Source of the DNA: Bacteroidota bacterium
GTDB taxonomy: Bacteria > Bacteroidota > Bacteroidia > Chitinophagales > Chitinophagaceae
NCBI GenBank assembly: GCA_023386855.1
Contig: JAEWIW010000168.1
Coordinates: 1-8,194, forward strand
Reading direction: 5' to 3'
Length of the DNA: 8,194 nt
Shown here: positions 1-5,800 of the stretch, piece after piece
How positions within the stretch are numbered: position 1 is the first letter of the stretch
Layout of the letters: every line of letters begins with the position of its first letter
Notes under the pieces: model-generated
The model's input: the letters and a program-made list of their open reading frames with translations, nothing else
The model's database searches: none
Told to the model about the DNA's origin: nothing
Translations under genes and position numbers: made by a program

Positions 1-213
1 GGCCTGTACAACGAATTCGCGGCCCAGGGGCTGTTGCTCGAGTGCTGAATTGAGATCTTCCCCAAACACCAGCTGGGTAACCCCGTAGCGGTCGCGCAGA
101 TCAGTAAAGGTGATGCTCCCGAATTTCCTCACGGCCTGTATCCAGCCGGCCAGTGTAACTTGCTGTCCAACCTGTTCAATGCGAAGTTCTCCGCAGGTAT
201 GCGTTCTGTACAT
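1..213 (-). CDS. aspS: Aspartyl-tRNA synthetase, N-terminal 71 residues (partial, runs off left edge)
   Basis: This class II synthetase attaches aspartate to tRNA-Asp in the cytoplasm. Translating the minus strand from the ATG at 213 gives an uninterrupted 71 codons starting [11 protein letters not shown], the characteristic opening of bacterial AspS. The visible part is the OB-fold anticodon-binding domain: GW at 23-24, then F36, DLRDRYG at 38-44 and Q47 (TQLVF). F36 and Q47 fall where the family has the conserved Phe and Gln that contact anticodon bases. The catalytic domain lies outside the window; whole proteins are usually about 580-590 residues. The start is supported by the conserved N-terminus and by AAAAGG (complement of 220-225) six bases upstream. 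It is divergent from the peptidase gene. Base composition looks more GC-rich than the rest of the window, as is common in translation genes. Discriminating versus non-discriminating type cannot be judged from this fragment. Confidence 0.96.
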   Translation of the reverse strand, partial: MYRTHTCGELRIEQVGQQVTLAGWIQAVRKFGSITFTDLRDRYGVTQLVFGEDLNSALEQQPLGREFVVQA

Positions 214-219
214 GTATAA

Positions 220-225
220 CCTTTT
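220..225 (-). promoter_or_regulatory. Possible ribosome binding site of aspS
   Basis: The minus strand reads AAAAGG ending six bases before the aspS ATG. It is a purine-rich, partial Shine-Dalgarno match. Bacteroidota often initiate with weak or no Shine-Dalgarno pairing, so its contribution is uncertain, but it agrees with the chosen start. Confidence 0.35.
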
Positions 226-234
226 GTTAGGCGG

Positions 235-242
235 CAAATGTA
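235..242 (-). promoter_or_regulatory. Candidate Bacteroidota -7 promoter box for aspS
   Basis: The minus strand reads TACATTTG, a full match to TAnnTTTG, the -7 element recognised by the Bacteroidota primary sigma factor. It lies 21 bases upstream of the aspS ATG, so a start site about 5-7 bases downstream would leave a leader of roughly 15 bases containing the AAAAGG at 220-225. No clear TTG -33 element is present at the usual distance, so this is a reasonable but incomplete match. Confidence 0.45.
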
Positions 243-436
243 CATCAAAAGGCTAAACCCGATTTTGAAGGAATTTCAATTTTCCGGGAATTTCACTTAT
301 ATTAATGGCTGGATTATTTCCATTCCTACCCGAATAACCCCCCAACTCCCTGGAATAGCCATTTTTTTTAGGATCCAACCCTGGACGGACCAACCGATTA
401 CGTACCACCTATTCACAAAAAGAAAAATGGAACTCT

Positions 437-1237
437 ATGGAAATTCTTTTCATCTTTTCATTAGTGGCAATATCCGTATTGCTCTATGTTCCGGTGTGCA
501 GGTACCGCGAACGATTTATCCTGAACAGGCACCAGCGCAGGTTCAGGACCCAGGAAAATTTTTATCATTCCATCATTTCCCCTCACCTGAAGTATTACAA
601 TTACCTCAGCAGCGACGAAAAGCAGAGATTTTTATTCAGGACCTACCTGTTCCGGCAATCACGTAAATTTCATTATATAGAAGTGGAGCCATCGGCCGAA
701 ATGCCAGTACTTATCAGCGCTGTAGCCGTGCAGCTAAGTTTTGGCCTGGAGAAATTCAGGCTGGATTATTTCCGCGATATTTTTGTATTAAAAGATGATT
801 ACCACTATGGCTTTTATTCAAGGCCTTTCCAGGGTCATGTAGACCATAGCGGGATCTACCTTTCTTGGGACAACTTTCTGAAAGGGATCAAAGGACTCTC
901 CATTAACTGTAATGTAGGCCTTCATGAAATGGGGCATGCATTAGCTTATGTAAATTTTATAACGCAAACGGAGGAAGACAGGCATTTTAAAAAGGAGTTC
1001 AGGAATTTTTCCAAAGTGGCCAGGCCAATATTCAATCGTATGCAGGATGGTGAGAAGAACCTGCTGGGTGATTATGCTGCTACCAATTACCATGAGTTCT
1101 GGGCCGTCAGCGTGGAAGTTTTCTTTGAGAACCCTGTGAGGATGAAGCATGAATTGCCTGAATTATATATTGCCATGACCAATTTATTAAAGCAGGATCC
1201 ATTGAAGATATATCTTTCAAAAAAACTGGCAGCCTAG
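437..1237 (+). CDS. Membrane-anchored MtfA-like zinc metallopeptidase (M90 family)
   Basis: A 266-residue protein resembling MtfA (Mlc titration factor A), a zinc-dependent peptidase. The sequence shows the gluzincin motif HEMGH (H163, E164, H167). Downstream, around residues 217-232, is a segment of the form NYHEFWAVSVEVFFENP, matching the MtfA signature with Glu candidates (E220, E227) for the third zinc ligand and a nearby Tyr (Y218). Length is close to the E. coli protein of about 265 residues. Unlike enterobacterial MtfA, residues about 4-20 form a hydrophobic helix followed by CRYRER. By the positive-inside rule this suggests one N-terminal anchor with the catalytic domain in the cytoplasm. 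The ATG at 437 is chosen because it begins just before the helix; no Shine-Dalgarno is seen, and the nearby ATG at 427 is in another frame. It is monocistronic, divergent from aspS and convergent with the gene at 1315-1722. In E. coli MtfA binds the glucose repressor Mlc; there is no evidence here for that partner, so the natural substrate is unknown. Confidence 0.85.
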   Translation: MEILFIFSLVAISVLLYVPVCRYRERFILNRHQRRFRTQENFYHSIISPHLKYYNYLSSDEKQRFLFRTYLFRQSRKFHYIEVEPSAEMPVLISAVAVQLSFGLEKFRLDYFRDIFVLKDDYHYGFYSRPFQGHVDHSGIYLSWDNFLKGIKGLSINCNVGLHEMGHALAYVNFITQTEEDRHFKKEFRNFSKVARPIFNRMQDGEKNLLGDYAATNYHEFWAVSVEVFFENPVRMKHELPELYIAMTNLLKQDPLKIYLSKKLAA

Positions 1238-1314
1238 TGATAAGATGTTTACGCTGATGATTTATTGAAACAAAGGGTTCGGGGAGATTGCTGAACAGTG
1301 ATCTTGATATTGAT

Positions 1315-1722
1315 TTATGAATGATGGTCCACTTCGATGGTCATTTCCATCATCTTTTCTTTTTTTCTTTCATTGGGAAGAATATAGAGATAATAGGAAA
1401 AGATAAAAAACAGTCCAATTGAAAAAGGGATGGCGGTGTACCATCGAAGGGTTTCATCCTTTCCAAGGAACTCGACGATCATCCAGTAACCATTGGCACA
1501 GATCCAGAACGTGACCGCCAGGTTATGGTATAACTCGGCCTTGATATGTTTTGTCTGGTAAGTGATCAGGATCGCCACGAAAAGAGTAGGTGCGAGCATG
1601 ATCAATCCAAGCGGCTTCCATAACATGGCCCATGAAAGGTCTTTTACCAGCCAGAACAATATGTGGAGGTTTTCAATTCTCCTGTATCGTGCAGGTATGA
1701 TGTATAGTTTGGGAGAATTCAT
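1315..1722 (-). CDS. Small multi-pass membrane protein of unknown function
   Basis: A 135-residue protein that I cannot assign to a named function; similar uncharacterised proteins are, as far as I recall, common in Bacteroidota. It shows about four hydrophobic stretches: roughly 21-36 (rich in Trp), 37-55 (with G39, P45 and T46), 66-85 (HNLAVTFWICANGYWM) and 96-115 (SIGLFFIFSYYLYI). The tail carries a charged patch (NERKKEK, 117-123) and ends in an acidic and His-containing segment (EVDHHS). The basic patches at 11-16 (ARYRRI) and 117-123 suggest both ends are cytoplasmic. No catalytic motif is visible. The ATG at 1722 is two bases past the TAA of the upstream oxidoreductase gene (TAA-AG-ATG), which points to one transcript with coupled translation. 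It could be a membrane partner of that enzyme, but nothing in the sequence proves this. Confidence 0.8.
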   Translation of the reverse strand: MNSPKLYIIPARYRRIENLHILFWLVKDLSWAMLWKPLGLIMLAPTLFVAILITYQTKHIKAELYHNLAVTFWICANGYWMIVEFLGKDETLRWYTAIPFSIGLFFIFSYYLYILPNERKKEKMMEMTIEVDHHS

Positions 1723-1724
1723 CT

Positions 1725-2786
1725 TTATACTTTTCGCGATAATGTTTTTTCAAATCTTGCTACATCGGCAAGCGGATGAATGGGTTTTCTTTGAACTATA
1801 TTTTCAGCGAGTTGATGCGCAAAATAAGGAGCAAGTGAAAAACCTTTGGTTCCAAGCCCATTGAGTATACCAATACTTTTCATGGCTGGGTGAAATCCAG
1901 CAAAGGGCCGCCTCTCCAGTGTTGCAGGCCGCATGGATGCAACATGATCTTTTAATTTTACCGGAAGCTTTAACCATTGTTCAAGTGATTGCAGCGTTGC
2001 CTTCCTGTATTCTTCAGTGGGTTGTTCATGTGTATGATCCCATTCATAAGATGCTCCCGCCCAGAAGAGATCATTGCCTAAGGGCACCAGTTTCATCGAT
2101 CGTTTATAAACTTTTTCTGTAGGTAATCCGGGGATCTCTACCAGCAATGCCTGTCCTTTATTGCTGGCAAAAGGAAGGTTTAAGAACCATGGGTTTCTTG
2201 CGCCATGAACACCATCACAAAAAACAATTTTAGGGGCAGTGAAATCTTTGTAGGAAACACCGGCGTCATTAGCATTCAATGCATCCATTTCAAAATGTTC
2301 ATCGAGCAGTAGGCCTTTATGATTAAGCTGTTGACGCCATGATGCAAATAAAGGATGGGTACTGACCAGGAAACCGGGGGCGGTTTCACCATAACCAAAA
2401 TCGTAATTAAAGTATTCCTTGTATTGATCATCATTGCTGATCGATACTAAGTAATCGGCATGCTCTTCAACTCTTTCTGCAAACACATCATGCATCTGCT
2501 GGTTAGGAAAGAAGTTGATGATGTTTTTTTGCCTGATGGCTGTGATACCGAGTTCATTGCCAATATTGGTATAAGCTTCAAAAGCAAAAGGCATAATCTC
2601 ATCGATCATCCATGATTTCACGATCCTCCTGCCGGTTACGGGATTGATCATTCCTGCGGCCGAATAGGATGCTGAACGAGGATCGATTTTATCGATCACC
2701 AGGATGTCGAGCCCCTGCTGCAAAAGATACCAGCTAAGAAATGTTCCTGCTGCTCCCTGACCAACTATGATGAGATCTTTTTGCAT
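1725..2786 (-). CDS. FAD-dependent oxidoreductase, DAO (D-amino-acid oxidase-like) family
   Basis: A 353-residue soluble flavoprotein. Residues 5-14 form the first Rossmann strand and GxGxxG loop (G9-Q-G11-A-A-G14), followed by an acidic residue at the end of the second strand (LVID, D32) expected to bind the ribose of FAD. AAGMINPVTGRR (43-54) follows at the position of the substrate and flavin contact loop of DAO enzymes. Near the C-terminus, RPATLERRP (286-294) and NGLGTKGFSLAP (309-320) match the second flavin-binding region that closes the fold. The overall plan recalls the oxidase half of MnmC, ThiO and DadA, but nothing fixes the substrate; an amine or amino-acid oxidase or dehydrogenase role is inferred. 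No signal peptide or membrane segment is seen. The start at 2786 directly precedes the Rossmann strand, leaving no room for a later start. It lies 52 bases after the macroglobulin gene and two bases before the small membrane protein gene. Confidence 0.88.
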   Translation of the reverse strand: MQKDLIIVGQGAAGTFLSWYLLQQGLDILVIDKIDPRSASYSAAGMINPVTGRRIVKSWMIDEIMPFAFEAYTNIGNELGITAIRQKNIINFFPNQQMHDVFAERVEEHADYLVSISNDDQYKEYFNYDFGYGETAPGFLVSTHPLFASWRQQLNHKGLLLDEHFEMDALNANDAGVSYKDFTAPKIVFCDGVHGARNPWFLNLPFASNKGQALLVEIPGLPTEKVYKRSMKLVPLGNDLFWAGASYEWDHTHEQPTEEYRKATLQSLEQWLKLPVKLKDHVASMRPATLERRPFAGFHPAMKSIGILNGLGTKGFSLAPYFAHQLAENIVQRKPIHPLADVARFEKTLSRKV

Positions 2787-2790
2787 CGGG

Positions 2791-2798
2791 CAAAATTA
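2791..2798 (-). promoter_or_regulatory. Weak candidate -7 box upstream of the oxidoreductase gene
   Basis: The minus strand reads TAATTTTG, matching TAnnTTTG. It ends only four bases before the ATG at 2786, so a start site at the normal distance would give a leaderless or almost leaderless mRNA. No TTG -33 element is found upstream, where the tandem nonamers lie instead. It may be a chance match in AT-rich DNA, with the gene simply read from the macroglobulin transcript. Confidence 0.2.
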
Positions 2799-2802
2799 GG
2801 GG

Positions 2803-2838
2803 TTAGTGTGATTTGTGTGATAAGTGTGATTAGTAAGA
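2803..2838. repeat. Tandem array of a degenerate 9-base unit (four copies)
   Basis: On the plus strand the units are TTAGTGTGA (2803-2811), TTTGTGTGA (2812-2820), TAAGTGTGA (2821-2829) and TTAGTAAGA (2830-2838), with exact 9-base periodicity. A fifth, decayed unit, TTAGTTATT (2839-2847), overlaps the stop codon and last codons of the macroglobulin gene. On the coding strand the unit reads TCACACTAA. The array fills most of the 52-base gap between the two minus-strand genes. The copies are direct, not inverted, so they do not form a terminator hairpin. The role is unknown: slippage-prone spacer, repeated protein-binding site, or neutral simple repeat. Confidence 0.8.
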
Positions 2839-5800
2839 TTAGTTATTTTCTACCATGATCCTTACTCCCTCGGCATAACTGGTAAATTCGGGAGCATACA
2901 TGCATTGGGCTTTCGTTAGGCCATTGCTGAAGGTTCCCGCATTAGCAACCACCAGTGAATATTCAACCTGGTGATGTCCCTTCGGTAAATGGTCAATGAA
3001 AAAATCAGTGCTGGCATCATGGGTCGACTGGTAATATCCTAATGATCCTTTCCATGTATAGCCACTAAGTACCTGTGTGGGTTCAAGCGCAGCTGCCCTC
3101 ATATCACTGATATGGATATATTCCATTGCACGATCCGAATGAATACTGATGACCACTTTTAACCTGTCGCCTATTTTTAGTATTTGTCCTTCGGTAACAG
3201 GTTCCAGTACTGGTCCCTTTTCACTGTTTCTTTCAACATAAATTTTCCTTTCCATTTCCAATGCACCGGATGAGGATTTCACCTGGTTAATATCCTCAAA
3301 ATATTGCCAGTACACAGCACCCCATGATGGTTGTTCAACAGGTTTTTTACTATGAAGGTTCACTTTAATATTACCCATTGAGGGTTTTATTTCACTTCCT
3401 TCAATCGATGTTTTAAAATATCCTGGCATACCCTGCGATGTAGTATCGCTGGATTGCAAGGTTATGTCACCCAGCCTGAAACTTACTTCCGGCGTGGTTT
3501 TCAGCCAGTCGTCACCAGTTGTTAGCAGGGCATGGCATGCATCTGCGGTAGCACTTACATTACCCCAGTTATTGGTTTGGCGGTTTTTAAGCAGCCATGT
3601 TTTCAACGCAGTAACCTGTTCCTTTGGCGCATTCAATTCATGGAAGGCTTCAATGATGAAGGCCTGCGCTTCGATTGCCGACTGGTACCAGTAATAACCA
3701 CCAGTAGTTTCTTTCCAGTACATCCCCAGTTCAGGATGGTGAATGGCATTTTCCTGCAGTGCTCTTATGATTTTTGATGCAGTGTTCTTATCACCTGTTC
3801 TTGACAGGAACAGTGCCGCAACCGCCTGTCCATACCTGTTGAGTTTGATCCATTGCTTTTGCGATAGCTTCCTGTAGAAATTAAATGCAGGCAGTGCTGT
3901 TGCCGTTACTCCCCATTGCTGGTAATAGGTGAGCATATACAGGTAATGCAATTGAATGGTATGAAGGCTTACGGTTTTAGATTTTTTTGCTTCCTCATAA
4001 TCCCTTATGATTTGATCATGCGTATAAGGCAGGGCCTTTTTTGCCAATTCGGAAAGTTGTGCCTGTTGTTTTTCATTCAATGCATGAAGAGATAAAAGCC
4101 TGCCGATACCGATAAGGATCTCCTGTGTAATAAACCGGTCGGATGGTCCCTTTGGCATCCAGCTGAAAGCACCATCATCCTGCTGGAGATTGCGCAATTC
4201 TGCAATGGCTTCATCCATGGATATTGTATTAGCATTGCTATCAAAAAGTTTTAGCAAGCCTCTTTGCCTTGCTGATTCCTGTTTTGCTTCAAAAACCCAT
4301 GGTGTTTGTTGAAGCAGGATGTTTTTCAATTCCTGGTTCTGTTCCAGTTTGCCAAGGTAGCCAGTATCATTATTAATCCAGTGTTTTATTACTTCTTCTA
4401 TTGCTGGATTAGTGCGAAGCACCTTTGCAGCGATAGCATTGGCATAGATCCTTCCGAACACTTCACTGGATGAACCATTCTTATTTTGTTCCAGGTAGGG
4501 TAGTGATTGAACCACCAGCCAGGAAGGATTTGCAGTATATTCAACTGTGAGTTTATGATTTGTGAGGCTTTCACTGCTGTCACTCTTCAACAGGTTAGTG
4601 AATTTCAATTTTTTTACAGTATCCTTCTGCATCGCGATGGCCATGGTTTCTGTTACGAGAACGCGGTTGGTCAATACAGGTACTATGCCTTCTTCCGCAT
4701 CAGTGATATTGCCAGACCTTGCATAAACCCTGTAAATGACCGGCTTCCCATAGAGGTAAGGCACTTCAATACTAAAGGAAGAAACAACTGATTCACCTGC
4801 CGCCGCAGTGAAATACTGGTTAGGGAAAAAGTTCCTGAACCATCCGTCAACGGGCTGGTTGGTTTCAGGATCGATCAGTTGCAATTCAACCTGCCCGGTC
4901 ATTTCTTTATCAGTCATGTTCACAATCTTTGTTACCAGGTCAATCCTGTCGCCTTCACGTAAGAACCTGGGCATATTGGGCTGTACCATCAATGGCTTCT
5001 GCGTAATGATGAACCCTTCTGTTATACCCATGGCAAGGGTACTGGTATGTGCAAAACTGATCGACTTCCATCGTGTAAGCGCTTCAGGAATAGTGAAGCT
5101 TATTTCAGCTTTTCCATTTTCATCCGTAATTAATTGAGGGATGAAATAGGCCGTTTCACGGAAGTCTTTGCGTGGTGGATTGCTTGTTTTGATACTTTCA
5201 TCATCTGTCATTTCAGTTGCGGTACTGTCTTCCATGGCATCTTCATCAAATGAAGATTCTGCAATCTTTGGCACTGTCATTCTCATCATCTCCGGCTTCA
5301 TATTATTAAATATAATGTCGGCTGTATATCTCCGTTCATATGGAGAGTATGTTAGCTCGTCATATGATTTTTCATAGTGATCTAACCCTGGTAACTCTAT
5401 TGGTTTTGTGAAGGAATTACTTACGCTAAAATTTTCAGGTGCAGTAAAACTGGCGGCATTCAATGGCTTTGTCCATAATGATGGTTTATACCATTGATGC
5501 ATTCTTAGCTGGTCGAGCGATTCATCATATAGCACCGATGCCAGCTCTGCCTGTACAGGCTTTCCTTTTTTGTTTTCTACAGACACTGTCCATTTTTCAG
5601 TGCTTCCCGGTAAGGTTTTATCCCTGTAGGTTTCAAGCTTCACTTCCAGTTCCTTTCCAACAAATGGGATCTGAATATTTTTATTGTCGGTATAAAAGCG
5701 GTTGTCTTTAACCGTTGCCATAATGATCCTGAATATTCCCTGATCAGGCGCTTTGATCTTTTTGGTTACCGTTAATGGTTCATTATTTTTTATACGGAAA

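Noticed and set aside
360..369. Eight-T run upstream of the peptidase gene as an intrinsic terminator
   Set aside because: No convincing inverted repeat precedes it on the plus strand, and no gene transcribed rightwards ends before it.
238..666. Plus-strand open frame of 142 codons overlapping the start of the peptidase gene
   Set aside because: It overlaps the well-supported MtfA-like gene in another frame, and its translation has no recognisable domain and is rich in Pro and Ile as expected of a shadow frame. Its start overlaps the candidate aspS promoter.
1238..1314. Bidirectional terminator in the convergent gap
   Set aside because: I find no GC-rich stem followed by a T run on either strand in these 77 bases; only very short complementary pieces are present.
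1562..1864. Plus-strand open frame of 100 codons opposite the membrane protein and oxidoreductase genes
   Set aside because: It lies wholly antisense to two supported genes and spans their junction; no motif or start signal supports it.
2803..2838. CRP-like TGTGA half-sites in the nonamer array
   Set aside because: All copies point the same way; no inverted TCACA partner lies at the CRP spacing, so this is a tandem repeat rather than a CRP palindrome.
2803..2847. CRISPR array
   Set aside because: Units are nine bases and contiguous, with no spacers and no cas genes.
4486..4497. YLEQ (residues 1233-1236), superficially like the CLEQ thioester motif
   Set aside because: The flanking residues align it with the PYL segment about eight residues before the thioester Cys in relatives, and Tyr could not form a thioester in any case.
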